A DNA stretch of 64,000 bases from positions 22,782,880-22,846,879 of the forward strand of contig NC_082603.1 in assembly GCF_030936135.1 (NCBI RefSeq), written 5' to 3'. Both the position numbers and the translations under genes were made by a program. The stretch's first letter is position 1; each line of letters opens with the position of its first letter. This document shows, in pieces, positions 39,801-50,775 of this stretch. This DNA comes from Gavia stellata (lineage: Eukaryota > Chordata > Aves > Gaviiformes > Gaviidae). The notes below the pieces were generated by a model. That model worked only from the letters and a program-made list of their open reading frames with translations. It searched no databases and was not told the DNA's origin.

Positions 39801-40558
39801 CTGGGTATTTACATTTATGAGTCCATTGATTACTTTCTTCTGAAACGGGAATGAATCACTACAGTCAATAATTCCTGCACTGGAAATAATTATTCCATTC
39901 AACTGTAATACAAATGGTTTGACCCAGTGCTTAAGAATTGTGCTAAACAGCAGGCTAGTAACAGGTTAACTAAGATGCTAGAGATATTTTGGTGCAAAAG
40001 GATCATTGTTTTTCCGTGTAAAAATTAAATGCAGTCACGCTTATACCCTTTCCCGTAGGGAAAAATTCCTCATTCGGAAACAGCAAAAAGAATCCCCCCC
40101 CCCAATGGAAAATACCCACGTCTACAAAAATTTGCACAAAAATGCCCACCGGCAGTTACAGTGCAGAACTGCCCCAACTCCTTTTTGCGTCTCTCGAGGC
40201 CCCTTCACGAGGCGCAGAGCGCAGCGGCAGGCCGCCAGCACCCGCCGCAGAGCCCCCGCTGCACCGCCGCGCCCGGGCAATGCCCGGCTCCCGGCTCGGC
40301 GGGCCCTACCTCGGCGGGGTCGATGCCGAAAGCCTCGGCGATTTTCCCGTAGAGCTCGCGGGCGCTGCCGAAGCCCTCCACGCGGCCCGTGGGGCTGCCG
40401 TGCGCCAGCTGCGTGTGGAACTGCAGCCGCGAGGCGCTCGCTGCCGGGGCCGGGGCCGCCGCCGCCGCCGCGGGGGCCGGGGCCGCCGCCTCGCTCTCCA
40501 CCAGCTTGAAGGTCTCCTTGGACTTGTCCTTCTTCCTGCTCCTCAGCCCCAGCGGCAT
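15730..40558 (-). CDS. GIPC2: GIPC2, PDZ adaptor (six coding exons)
   Basis: The coding sequence joins 40558-40310, 32368-32183, 28599-28419, 25141-25032, 24308-24227 and 15884-15730: 963 nt, 320 residues. All introns are GT-AG with phases 0, 0, 1, 0, 1. GIPC proteins bind C-terminal tails of receptors through a PDZ domain and link endocytic vesicles to myosin VI. In order: an alanine/proline-rich N-terminus (about 24-43), the GH1 region (about 44-115), a PDZ domain (about 120-203, carboxylate loop LGLT at 130-133), and the GH2 region (about 240-320) ending in [11 protein letters not shown] and an acidic tail. The N-terminal [12 protein letters not shown] and the position beside DNAJB4 favour GIPC2 over GIPC1 or GIPC3. 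Human GIPC2 is of similar length (about 315). The start lies in a CpG island with A at -3. No frameshift or lost residue is seen. Confidence 0.96.
15885..24226 (-). other. GIPC2: GIPC2 intron 5 (8.3 kb)
   Basis: The longest intron in this gene. It holds a candidate LTR at about 22.9-23.5 kb, an open minus-strand frame of 104 codons ending at 22226, a poly-A run at about 20777-20794, and a C/G run near 22404-22420. The stretch 21.8-22.1 kb looks unusually non-repetitive and could be a conserved element. Otherwise nothing recognised. Confidence 0.75.
22920..23480 (+). mobile_element. Candidate solo LTR of an endogenous retrovirus
   Basis: Three signals are ordered as in a retroviral LTR on the plus strand. 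A CCAAT-type box lies at 23162-23170, a TATA-like CATAAAA at 23334-23340, and a polyadenylation signal AATAAA at 23421-23426, 81 bp after the TATA-like box. No gag, pol or env sequence lies next to it. I could not fix the TG and CA ends or a target duplication, so the bounds are approximate and the call is an inference. Confidence 0.3.
24227..24308 (-). CDS. GIPC2: GIPC2 coding exon 5
   Basis: I rebuilt this exon from the ACAAAG|CCAACT acceptor and TTAG|GTGAGT donor. It covers [16 protein letters not shown], then [11 protein letters not shown] (residues 243-269 plus one base). It matches the start of the GH2 region, whose helices contact myosin VI in this family. Only 82 bp long. Confidence 0.94.
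24309..25031 (-). other. GIPC2: GIPC2 intron 4 (723 bp)
   Basis: A short intron whose plus strand is noticeably poor in G from about 24400 to 24960. No exon or known repeat recognised. Confidence 0.8.
25032..25141 (-). CDS. GIPC2: GIPC2 coding exon 4
   Basis: I rebuilt this exon from the CTTTAG|AAAAGC acceptor and ATG|GTATGG donor. It covers residues 206-242: [10 protein letters not shown], then [16 protein letters not shown]. This is the linker after the PDZ domain; the [12 protein letters not shown] motif is a GIPC family signature. It enters in phase 1 and exits in phase 0. Confidence 0.94.
25415..25891 (-). pseudogene. Decayed reading frame, perhaps ankyrin-like
   Basis: One minus-strand frame runs 159 codons with only two internal stops (25771-25769 and 25735-25733). 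It includes [19 protein letters not shown], then [15 protein letters not shown], then [12 protein letters not shown]. The segment [12 protein letters not shown] loosely resembles an ankyrin-repeat G-x-TPL-x-L pattern. No parent gene could be named. Part of it (25492-25565) recurs at 27133-27205. It may be a retrocopy, a transposon fragment or chance. Confidence 0.3.
26560..26875 (-). pseudogene. Decayed coding-like stretch, unidentified
   Basis: One minus-strand frame reads [17 protein letters not shown], then [18 protein letters not shown], then [11 protein letters not shown], reaching a stop at 26666. It continues in frame with [19 protein letters not shown] to a further stop. The composition is protein-like and is on the same strand as the stretch at 25.4-25.9 kb. 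I do not recognise the family. It could be chance in AT-moderate DNA. Confidence 0.25.
27133..27205 (-). repeat. Second copy of intronic duplicated block
   Basis: This roughly 73-bp stretch is about three quarters identical to 25492-25565. Shared runs include GCTGAAGTCATCA, CAAATGCTGATT and GACTATGTA. On the minus strand it reads [11 protein letters not shown] and [10 protein letters not shown], against [11 protein letters not shown] and [10 protein letters not shown] in the other copy. It is either a dispersed repeat or a local duplication. Confidence 0.6.
28419..28599 (-). CDS. GIPC2: GIPC2 coding exon 3 (PDZ core)
   Basis: I rebuilt this exon by translating between an AATAG|CGG acceptor and a TTTG|GTGAGT donor. 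It gives 60 codons plus one base: [12 protein letters not shown], then [15 protein letters not shown], then [13 protein letters not shown], then [10 protein letters not shown]. These match the second half of the GIPC PDZ domain closely. The exon exits in phase 1. It has no ATG near its start, so simple start-to-stop ORF searches miss it. Confidence 0.95.
28600..32182 (-). other. GIPC2: GIPC2 intron 2 (3.6 kb)
   Basis: AT-rich non-coding sequence. It contains an 18-bp direct repeat at 31978-31995 and 32015-32032 and an A-run at 31859-31870. A second A-run adjoins the exon 3 acceptor at about 28610-28627. No gene seen. Confidence 0.75.
31978..32032 (+). repeat. 18-bp direct repeat pair
   Basis: TGAACTAATTTTGAATGA occurs at 31978-31995 and again, perfectly, at 32015-32032, start to start 37 bp apart. 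It lies within GIPC2 intron 2. Simple local duplication is the likely origin. Confidence 0.85.
32183..32368 (-). CDS. GIPC2: GIPC2 coding exon 2
   Basis: It encodes residues 84-145 (62 codons): [18 protein letters not shown], then GLEDFIFAH, then the PDZ start with LGLTITDNG and CAFIK. The acceptor is TTCACAG|ATC and the donor AAG|GTAAAT. Both ends are phase 0. Confidence 0.96.
32520..34060. other. GC-richer block of unknown origin in intron 1
   Basis: This part of GIPC2 intron 1 is visibly richer in G and C than its flanks, especially 33.3-34.0 kb. Several frames on both strands stay open for 60-120 codons, but none resembles a known protein and they overlap each other, as expected of GC-rich non-coding DNA. 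An old unrecognised repeat is possible. Confidence 0.4.
35598..35692. repeat. Diverged two-copy tandem repeat
   Basis: Two adjacent units of about 45 bp both begin ATTAGC, pass through an A-rich run and a GTTA segment, and end TATTATA or TTATATA followed by AAA. They are clearly related but imperfect. They lie in GIPC2 intron 1. Confidence 0.5.
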
Positions 40559-40930
40559 CTTCCGCGCCTGTAACGGGCTCCTGCCACCGCCGGATCCCCG
40601 CGCTGGACTCTGCCCCCGGCGCCGCCCCGGCCCCGCGCGGCCATGCCGCCGCCAGGTGAGGCCCGGGCCCGGCGGCCGCCCCGCCCCGCCCCGCCTCGCC
40701 GCCGCCAGCTCCCGCCTGCCTCTCCCGGAGCCGGTGGAAGCCGCCGGAAGGTGCTCGGCGGGGACCTGCCCGGCTGCGCCTCCTCCCCTGCCCCGCTCTT
40801 TCTCCCGCTCCCGTGGCAGTTCGGGAGGGTACCGGGGCTCTGCCCTGCCTGTGCCCCCACCCCTTCAACCTCGGCCACTGCGGGGTCGTGCACCGAAGAC
40901 CGCCAAAGCCCTTCCACCGCTGCCCACCAC
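40170..40930 (-). promoter_or_regulatory. GIPC2: CpG island, GIPC2 promoter and exon 1
   Basis: There is a sharp jump in GC and CpG density against AT-rich flanks. It covers GIPC2 exon 1 and about 370 bp upstream of the start codon. No TATA box is evident on the minus strand, which fits a CpG-island promoter with dispersed starts. The transcription start is therefore probably between about 40600 and 40900 (inference). Confidence 0.85.
40310..40558 (-). CDS. GIPC2: GIPC2 coding exon 1
   Basis: It encodes residues 1-83, from [10 protein letters not shown] to the end of the first GH1 segment ([17 protein letters not shown], then [16 protein letters not shown]). The donor is GAG|GTAGGG. Residues 24-43 are almost entirely alanine and proline, encoded by GC-rich DNA. 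The exon is inside the CpG island. Phase 0 at the 3' end. Confidence 0.95.
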
Positions 40931-43824
40931 AGAAGCCACAACCAGCCGTAACTAAAGCAGAGGAACACGGTCTTGGGACAGAAGCTAGTCGTATAAATAA
41001 ATAATACCTTCCTGTCCATGATATTGGTTAGGAAGTGTTGGACGTTTTTTTTTCCCCTAAACGGAAGCCAAGGGCACACTGAACTAGACTGCACGAAGAA
41101 TGCTGAGTCTGCCGAAGACTGGTATGGTCCACTTTCTGGCAAATGCAAAGACATCTCTTCCACTTTTTTCTAATTGTGTATTATATAAAATGTAAAGGAT
41201 ATTTATATACCTTTAAAGTCTTTCCCTACATTGTACAACAAACTGAGATCAAAAAGTTTACCATCTTCCCACTCTCTAGTTCAGGAATTTCTACTAATAA
41301 TGAAGTACTAAATATCGACCAGAATAGGTCTATATCCAGGATATAAAACATGAAGTATGCAAGGACTTTGGCCAACTCTTGCTTATTTACTACAATTGTA
41401 CACAGTGTACCTACAAGCCTCTAAGGATTAATAAAGCAGTAGCCATATAAGCAAAGTTTAAGAGGCTTCCTGTTGAACTGGACAACATTGAAATACTGAG
41501 ATTTAACATACAAATATTTGAAGTGTATTTTCTAATATTTCATAGATTTAAAATGTTTCCTTTTCCACCGTCGAATAGAGAAATTTGTTAGATGTTTGCG
41601 CTATGGAAGACATCTTCTGTGCTCCAATATAACTACACTCACCTCAGTGGAACTGCTCCATTTTCACTGAATCCACTCAAGATGCGAAAAGTGGAAATTT
41701 CATGAGGCAACATCCAGCACTTCTAAAGGAATCTGCCATAAAGCTGCAGAGAGAAGCAGCACTGCCTTACCGCATCTTCTGACTCACAGAATAAAGACAA
41801 GCCACTGGGGAGGAAAAAAAAAAAATTGTGGCAGAGTGTCAGACCACATAGGCACAGAGAAAGAATTACAAGGAGGCAACCCAGAGTCAAAATGCTTAGC
41901 ATAGCTCATCAGAGAGTACCTAGAGCATCTCAGAAAATACATACAACTTGTAAACTGCTTACATTGTGGGGGAAAAAAGGGTTTGAAGTCAGTTGGATTT
42001 CAGTCTTTCCAGATAGCATGTGGTAGATTTAACTGAATACTCAAAAACATCTAACTTTTATCCAATTTTAATCTAAGACAATTGGATTCAAGATAGTTAC
42101 TAGTTTTCTTGTCATTTCAACCAATAAAAACAACACTACAGAAAAAACTTACCATCACACTTTAATAGTCAGCTTTCCAGTCCAGTTTGAAACGAGAAAA
42201 CTCAAACTGAAGATTTCTCTGAACTTGGAGAACTGTGTGTACTTTTTCCCATTATTGGAATGCAATTCAGACAGCATGTTGGCATAAATTGGATGAGATT
42301 TCAAGGAGATAGATTAAATAACAGTACCAAACTGTCCATGCCCATTCTGATATTTAGGGTTTTTTACTGTTCTGCAATTTTAAATGAGCAATTTCTTCTA
42401 AAACATGCCTTTTCCCATTTACTAAAATGTATTACAAAGGAATTGGTGACACTGACAAGTATTTATGTCTTGCCTTTACCAATCTTTATCTCTACCAACT
42501 CATTCCTTATCTTCTGAAAAGATAATTGAATCAGTGTTAAAAAACAGTAAATACTGTTTATGGTCATTAATGATGTTAACAATTTAGTTAATGTAAATGA
42601 AAACAGTCAAGTTTCTATATAGTGACATACAGAGGTTGTGCAGAGCTGTTTTATTTTAAAAAAAAACTCATGGACATTGACATAGCCCTGATTTAGATAT
42701 CCGTTGCAAAACTTTCTTCAGTAGAAGTGTTAATGTTTCCATGCTTCATACGGAGATGGACTGAAAAAGAGAGCTGAAGTGGTACAAGAACTACACCGAT
42801 CGTATTTACAGCTTGGACAAACAGCATCAGCTTTTAACTATATAAAGAAAAAAAGATGAGACCAACAGAGCTGACCAAATAAACTGAAGATCACATTGTA
42901 CTGTTTAATACAAACAGTATGGAGCATGTATATGCTATCATTATTTACATGATGAAACAGACAAAATTAAACCTTTTTGTTGTTGTTTAAATCAGAGGAA
43001 AATAACATTGCACATATGCTCAATTATTCTCAAAAGCCAAACCTAGAACAGCATCTATATGAAATTGTCATTAGCAGCTCAGAGCTTTGGCAAGAAACTG
43101 TAAAGAAGTGTTCAACACTCAGTTTCACCTGTCCATTACTGCTACATGTATTATTTTTTGCTAAGCTGCAATTGCTATTCATTAATATTGCTCTGATCAT
43201 GGATTAGCAGTTTCAACCATTTAGATTTAACCAGCGTAACACAGAGTTGACGGAGTGATCTGCTGAGCTAGAGATGAGTCAGACTGCTGAGAACCTCAAA
43301 GAAAAGCCTTTAATGGACACAAGACATTTTCTCCAACTACAATCAGTGCTGCTCACATCCTTCCTTGAATGTGTACCCACTAGGATATCTGCCAACATTC
43401 ATTAACGTACATCAAAACTAGATCATGAATCCAAATAAGCCTCCAGCTATTCAGAATAGTTAGGATCCAAAAATTACTTAAATTTCACTTTTGGTAAGTG
43501 ACATTGTCAGAGTTAATCATTTAAATAAAAATGTTAATAATCCATTATTAGCCTTGGTTTTAGAAGGAAAAATAAACCATGCACTAAAAAAAGGGAAAAA
43601 AAACCATGTTTCAGTCCTTTTATCCTATGAGTATACCGCACAGTGCAGTTTATCACATTCTTCAGTTTCTCAGCCATAGTACTTAGGATGTGAGAATCAT
43701 GGCATGCAACAGAAAGTTTGTAGAGAAAGTATGGGGAATAGAACAGCCACGTTACTGGATATGAAATGTCACAGTGCTATACTGCAAACCATCAGCACAC
43801 AAAATTGTTTCACTACACATAAAA

Positions 43825-43868
<44 letters not shown>

Positions 43869-46800
43869 TTAGGCAGTTCCTACCTGCAGCATATTATATC
43901 TTTCTGGTCATCCGTGTTAAAAATGAAGCAACTACTTAAAAAAAATACTGGTATGTCCAGAGAACAAAGAGCGTCTTTCTAAGATATTTCAGGACCTTAT
44001 CTTGTTTAGTCTAATCAAAGTAAGGCTGAGAAGAAACATAGCTGGTGTTTATAAATATCTATAATAGCATTAAATTGATATAAACTATCTAAACAGAAGA
44101 ATGTTGATAAAAATAAAGCTGAAATTTCCTACTCATAAATGATGTATCAGAGGATACTGCAAAACAAGCTCTCTCAACAAGACTGTATTTCCTCCTCTAT
44201 TTTAAGACAGGAGTTCAAATAGGACTGCCTGTGACAGGAGGGGACCAAACTACGCTACCAAAACTTACTGATCTTCTGAGAGTTTGTCCATACTACATTA
44301 AGTAGTCATATTTTGGCTTTGACACATGAAAAACATCAACTAGTAAAACCATCCTCAGCAATAAACTCACTTTGCACACTGACTTCAATTTTGGAATTGT
44401 GACTTGATGGGGAGCAGAATGGGATCCCAGGGATTTTTATCCTGCTTCCAATTACTTTTAAAATCAATTTGTTGGCATATGAGGAAAATAAAAATACTGG
44501 TTTTCCTGGATTGCTCTCAGAAGTGGTTCTAGGTCCTTATTACACTTGGTCACATCTTTTCTGGCAAGGGCTGCTTCTCATTGAACCCAGTTGATCAACC
44601 TTTCTTTGGATATAAAATACAAGCAGTTGAGACTTTTTTGGAGCATGCCAAAAAGTACTTATTCAGGGAAATGCTATATTGTATTTCAGGACCTGGTTGG
44701 GTGGGGATTTTCGGGGTTTTTTTTTTTAATTATGTAGGGCAGCAGGAGCGTGAAGATGATAATTTGTCCTTGATAAAGCAATCAGGCATGACTAACAAGA
44801 CTGTTGTATAGCTCCTCCCTTGGGTAAGCCCGTAATTCCAGGGGAACAAAACAAGCACGGAACAGTTATACCTTCTAGACCCAGGGGGAGCAACAGTAGA
44901 CCTCTACACTCACTCTTCAAATAACAGAACAATTAATTGGAGGAGACTGAAGGAAACAAATCATGCCACCTAATAGCCTGTCACTGAGCAATTTGGCAAA
45001 TGAAGAGATGTGATTCTGTACTTCATGAGGAGATTAGTACTGCCATTTGCCCCGTTTGCATGCCAAACGGTAAGCGAATATATGAACACCCTGGTTCTAC
45101 ATGATTTGTTTGGTAAGCAATATAGTAAGAACTGTTAATGTCATCTGCAAAGGAGGACTAGCATTTACTGACTGGAAAAGGAAAATTGTCTTTTAATGAT
45201 ATTTACAGTAGCATGTCCACGTCCCATATTTTTTAGGTCTAGCATATGAATTCAAGTGCACAGAATTTAACTCTGAATCATAGCAAATTTCACTGGTGGG
45301 GTAAAACCCATTCTACCCTCAAAATATGTTACCAGTGAGTCAGATTAGCACATAAGATGCGCATGCTAGAAAAGACTGAAGTGCATTTAGTTATCTTACT
45401 GACTTCAGTTCATGAGCTGTTGGTTGTCTAGTCACCTCCAGACCTTCTTAGAAGCTTCATTAACTACATAAACTAATAAAGCGAGCCAGGAGAACCTGTC
45501 AGCACAAGAGCTGCTATAACCACTACGGCTTGGAGCTCTGTAAGTGGATCTCTATGGGACTGATACTGTTGAAATCAGGGGAAGCGACTCTGGATCTGGC
45601 AGGGAATGCTTTCAAATGCAAGACTGACCAGATCTTCACAAACATACTTCTGTACTTCTCCACAATCATCTGAATTTAGTCTCTTTCCCTTCCACTGTGC
45701 ATTCCATTCTTTCTCCCATCTGATACTACAGATACCATTCAGTCACGCACATCATTCTCTCAAACCCCTGTTTATGAAGTACTTGCTACTGGATAATCCT
45801 GTGAGCCAGACACACAGGTCATCATCAAGTATGCAAGTGCAAAGCAGTGAAATAACAGTCTGTCATGACAGGGTGAGAGACATTATGATTAACCAGCCTA
45901 GCACTTTTTAAAATCAGTCAGTTGTCCATGAACACAGCAAAGCCCCTACAAAGGCTATGGACTTCACTCCTTCAGCTCAGTAGCATCCCAGATATACAGT
46001 TCCTAGAATCACATTTTAAGACTGCATCATCACATTAGTGAGGCCAAGTCATTGGGGAGTGGCAAAAGCATCTCAAGGGCTGAAAGATTTGGGGGGGTTT
46101 TCTAGGACTAAAATATTTTGAAAGACTCAAGGGTTACAGGCTAAGAATAAAAAAAATTACGTAAATATGTTGAGGATCATTCGGAAACCACTATCATTTT
46201 CCTCTCTCAACAAAAACTAAATGCCAGCCAGTTGCACCCAGTATGTCTCAAAAAACAACAAAAAAAAATTATTAACACAAAATGCGACTCATTAATACGG
46301 GAAGTTTAGTTTATGCAAGCATAGGGCTAGTGGCATTTACCAAGAAGTAGAACTCATTCTTGGCCAAATACAACTCCCCTTCCAGGCTGCTGCTGTATTT
46401 TGGAATGGGTCCTCCAAAAAAATAATCCACAACTAATAGCAGATTATCTAGTCAAGACAATGGTCTCCTCCAGTCTCTAAGCAAAAATATGCAAGGTTGA
46501 GAATTTCATGGCACACTGACACCTGTGCACAGCTCAACCAGGGTCTTTATAACCAAGTCAGCTATAAACCTTTTCTTCACCCACGCTTTGGCTCTTCAGC
46601 ATTGAAGGTACAACAGGTCCGAGAGCTTGATTAATTTACTGCACTATGCATCAAACCGATGGATGCCTCCTCCCTATGCTTGGATTTTTGAGAATCAGAC
46701 ATAGATACTGTTTTAAGCATTTACTGAAAATACTGGAACTATCACATCTGAGAATTAGAACACTGATGATCTCGTTTGACTGATCATCATAATACATATT

Positions 46801-49077
46801 GCTCATCTTCAGCTCTGTTTGTGAGGTTTGGACTGAAGGTCATATTGAAAATAGGGATGAATACTAGAGGAGGACATACAAATGAAGAAAAAGCATCCAC
46901 CCTATGAAAGGCAAATGGAAGTGAGCACACACAAAGTTATAAGATGAAGGTGGTAAGAACAACACTGGAGACCCAACCCCAGTTAGAGTCTGTTACTTCC
47001 ATAACAAAGCAAACAGGTCAAGACTCGACACCAACCCAAAACCACAACATCTGTTCAACACACCACAAATAGGCTTCAACAAGTTTTCAGCATAGATAAT
47101 ACAAAAAAGGTTCAGTGGAAGAGTGGAAAACTAATATCCTCATGACATCAGAAAAGCCTGCTCTGGAGCAATCAGAGAGTAAACAGTTGTAATGTAGTTT
47201 GCCCTACTCTTCCAACAGCTTGAGGTTATCCTAAAACTTGATGTTGGGGAGATTAAAAAAGGTTCTTTAGAAGTACAGGTTTTCATAGACTTGTTGAATT
47301 TACTCCTCCAAAGTAACCAAATTACTTCTACTTTCTATGGCACCTAAGCAACCTTCAGGAGATCAAAATATCCTTCTCGCCCCAATTTCATGTATGTCCA
47401 TTTTATTTCCATGTATTTCAGTAGTTAGAGATATAGTAGGTGACTGAGTATTTGCCTCCTCCTCTCAAGTAGCTTTTATTAAGTAATCAGGTGGTTTTTA
47501 AAACATAGCTTTTAAGCACATTTGTTGATTAGAAAACTATTCATTTTTGTGAATGCTGGATTGATAGATATTAATGCTCCCTCTCGTATTTTGAAGTAAT
47601 TCCACATGCTATTTTCTGAAACATATACTTTGTTACCTTTCCATAAAAGAAATACAAGCATTTGGTACCAGTCCTATAGTTCTGTATTTTGAGCATGAAA
47701 ACAGTTGGAAAAGTTTAGTTTGCTATACATACATACATATATGTATATACCTCTAAATACACAAGATACTGCAATTCCTCAATTTAATACTACTCTTCTT
47801 ACCTGAAGATGGTTACAAAAAATAGTCCTAGTTGCTGCAACTTTGTTTTTGGTGGTTTTGTTTTGTTGTTTGTTTTTTTTTTTTTTTAAATGAGCTGGAC
47901 TATGGTTACAAGATCCTGGATTACAAAATGCTCCATTCCATTAGCTTTTAAACTGACAAACAAGTATTTTAGGATGATATGCTTTTAAAGTTGTGTAGCT
48001 TATAGCATCTGCCATCATAACAAAAGATAAGAGAAAGTTAAAAACCAACTTTACACTTTTTACTTAAAAACCACATATGAAATGCAATACGGAACATACT
48101 GAAACGGGAATTTTTTGAACAAACAATATATAGTTATAACAAAATGCATAAGCACTAAGCAGCAAATTTCTTCCCTTTGTGATACTGCTCCAGCAATTGT
48201 TTAGTTCCTTGTAGATTTAGGACTACAACTAACTGACACTGTATGAAGAGATCTGCAGTTGAAAAACTGACTTGAACAGTATCTCCCAGAAGTTCTACTC
48301 CTTTGAGAAACAGAAAGGGCATTCTTCTTGTGCTCATTAAAAAGTTATTGTAAATTAAATCCCAACTTCCATATGATTTACTTTCCCACAGAAAATCACA
48401 TAAATGAAGATAACACTGCTTTTTCTTAAGCTACCTAACACAGCAGGTAACTACTAAATTACCACAGGCAAAAGGCTGACAGCAAATCTTACATATTTTC
48501 TTATGGAAAAAAAACCCCAAACAAACAAAAAACCCCTTTGAAAGTGTTGTTAAAGCACTGTATTATGGTTTTAAACTCAAGTAATAAAGCACGCCTGCAA
48601 GGCATTTCTTTCACCAAAACCATGCAATCAAGGGAACCAGCCCTATTACTGTATTATAAAACTAGACTATTACAGAGGACTTTCCATTTCCCTATGCACC
48701 TTTTAATCCTAAAGACAAGTGACTCATATTTGTATTCAAAAAGGACTCAACTCAAGCATATGAAAGTTTATGGGCAACCCCTATCCCACTTTGAGTCTTA
48801 AGCAAACTTTCCTTTAGCTAGGACCTGAGCTTTTCCTTCTTCTTCATGGGAGTAAAGTTCAGCCTTTGAAAATAATGAATACTTGAGATCAGCATGATCT
48901 TTAAATACCTGCACCAGCCAAATGCTTTTACAGTGTTCTTTGTGCATCTTTCCACTCAAGCATAGCCCTACTCCCTAGGGATTCAAGCTGTCACATAGGT
49001 ATCACCCATCTTTGGGCTAAGCCTCATTTGCAGAAGATGGCCCATAGCACTGTCTAGTGAAAAATGCTAAGTCCAAG
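40931..49077. other. Intergenic DNA between DNAJB4 and GIPC2
   Basis: AT-rich sequence with a (TC)n microsatellite at 43.8 kb, a T-run at about 47873-47887 and a (CATA)n/TATA-rich patch near 47726-47750. A minus-strand frame is open for 91 codons at 48155-48430. No splice-supported gene was recognised. The end nearest 49 kb could belong to a long DNAJB4 3' UTR. Confidence 0.6.
43827..43865 (+). repeat. (TC)n microsatellite
   Basis: An uninterrupted TC dinucleotide run of about 39 bp, following AAAACA and ending before GATTTAGG. Likely length-variable between individuals. Confidence 0.97.
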
Positions 49078-50775
49078 TTCACAGAATCATTTAGGTTGGA
49101 AGGAACCTCTTGGAATCATGTAGTCCAACACCGCTGCTCAAGCACTGTCAGCTAAAGCAGGCTGCCCAGGACCATGTCCAGTAGGGTTCTGAGTACCTCC
49201 AGGGACAGCAACTCCTCAAGCTAGCTCTCTAGGCAACCTGTTCCAGTGTCTCATCACCCTCACAGTAAAAAGGTGTTTCCTTGTGTTCAGATGAAATCCC
49301 GTGTTCTAGCTTGTGTCCACTGCCTCTTAGTCCTGTCCCTGAGAGCTACTGAGAACCCTGCTCCTCTATCTTCAGTCCCTCCCATCAGGTATTTATACGC
49401 AGTGATAAGATCCCCCCAAGCCTTTTCTTCTCCAGGCTGAAGAGCTTCAGCTCTCTCAGCCTCTCATATATGGCCCTGTGCTAGACCCACTCCAGTAAGT
49501 TTCTATCTTTCTTGTACTGGGGAACTCAGAACTGGACACAGTACTCCAGGTGCATTCTCATTGCTGCTGAGATTATAGAGGAAGGATCATCTCCCTCAGC
49601 CTGCTAGCAAAGCTTTGGCCTTTGTTGCCACAAGGGTGCATTGGTGGCTCAGTCAGTTTATTGTCCACCAGGACCCCAAGGTCTTTCTCAGCAAAGCTGC
49701 TTTCCAGCCAGTCAGCTCCCAGGGTATACTAGTGCCTTGGGTTGTTCCTCAGGGAGCAAGACTTTGCATTCCCCCTTGTTGAACTTTGTGAGAATCCTCT
49801 GCCCAGTTCTCCAGCCCATTAAGGTCCCTTTGAAAGGTACATCATCTGGTGTTACCAGCCACTCTTCCCAGTTTTATACGATTCATAAACTTGCTGAGGA
49901 TGTACTCCATCCCATAATCCAGGTCATTAATGAAGATGTTGAATAGTACTGGCCCCAATATTGAGCCGTAGGGTACACCACTACTGACTTGCCTCCAACT
50001 GGACTTTGTGCCACTGATTACACCCCCCCGCGCCTACTTATTTGACCAGTTTTTAATCCACCTCACTTTCCACTTATCTAACCTGTTCTTTGTCAGTCCG
50101 CCTACTACAGGCAAGGTAAACAACAGGCTGTTTTCCCATCATCCACAAAGCTAGTCACCTCACTGTAGAAGGCAATGAGATTGGTCAAGCACAATTTCCC
50201 CTTTGTGAATCTATGCTGCTACTCCTGATCACCTTCTTGTGTTCCTTCTCTCCTTCATGTGTTTGGAAATGCTTTCCAGGAGGATTTTCTCCATCACCTT
50301 CCCAAGTATTGAGGTGAAGCTGACTGGCCTGTAGCTCCCCAAATCTTCCTTCTTGTTTTTCTTAAAGATAGGAGTGATATTTGCTCTTTTCCAGTCTACC
50401 AGAACACCTCCCAGTCTCCATGACCATTCAAAAATAATTAAGAGTGGCCTTGCAATGCCATTAGCCAGCTCCCTCAGCACTAGGGGTGCAACCTGTCAGG
50501 CTTACGGACTTCCAGTTTAAGTGCACCCTAATCCGGTCCTCCCCCACAGAGGTTCCAGACTTCCTCTCTGGTCTCCGGGGCCTGGAATTCCTGAAGGCTT
50601 GTTTTACTGGTAGAGACTGATGCAAAGAAGGCACTAAGTACCTTAGCCTTCTGCATGTCATTTGTCACCAATTTCCCTGCCCGATTCGACAGCAGGCCCA
50701 CCCTTTGTTGTTTATGTACTTGTAGAATCCTTTCCTGCTGTTCTGCCTGAAGGCTGACGAACTGTCCCATAGCAA
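49078..50775 (-). mobile_element. CR1 LINE, 5'-truncated, 1.7 kb
   Basis: A minus-strand CR1 retrotransposon. Its 3' end is at the low coordinate, where the plus strand reads AGAATCATTTAGGTTGGAAG, the complement of the CR1 tail. Reverse-transcriptase remnants on the minus strand include QKAKVLSAFFASVS, RELANGIARPLLIIFE, WKRANITPIFKKNKKED and SYRPVSFTSILGKVMEKI. The frame is broken by stops, so it is dead. It starts about 650 bp past the DNAJB4 stop codon and may lie inside that gene's 3' UTR. Confidence 0.93.

Larger units (their letters stand above)
32369..40309 (-). other. GIPC2: GIPC2 intron 1 (7.9 kb)
   Basis: The intron is mostly AT-rich. It holds a GC-richer block at about 32.5-34.1 kb, a diverged two-copy tandem near 35.6 kb, a G-poor block near 36.9-37.3 kb, and a run of C at about 40094-40103. 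No exon-like coding sequence was recognised. Confidence 0.75.

Noticed and set aside
40122-40868. Long open frames (up to 248 codons) on both strands
   Set aside because: They overlap GIPC2 exon 1 and its CpG island in other frames; GC-rich DNA has few stops. Only the 40558-40310 frame matches a family and splices onward.
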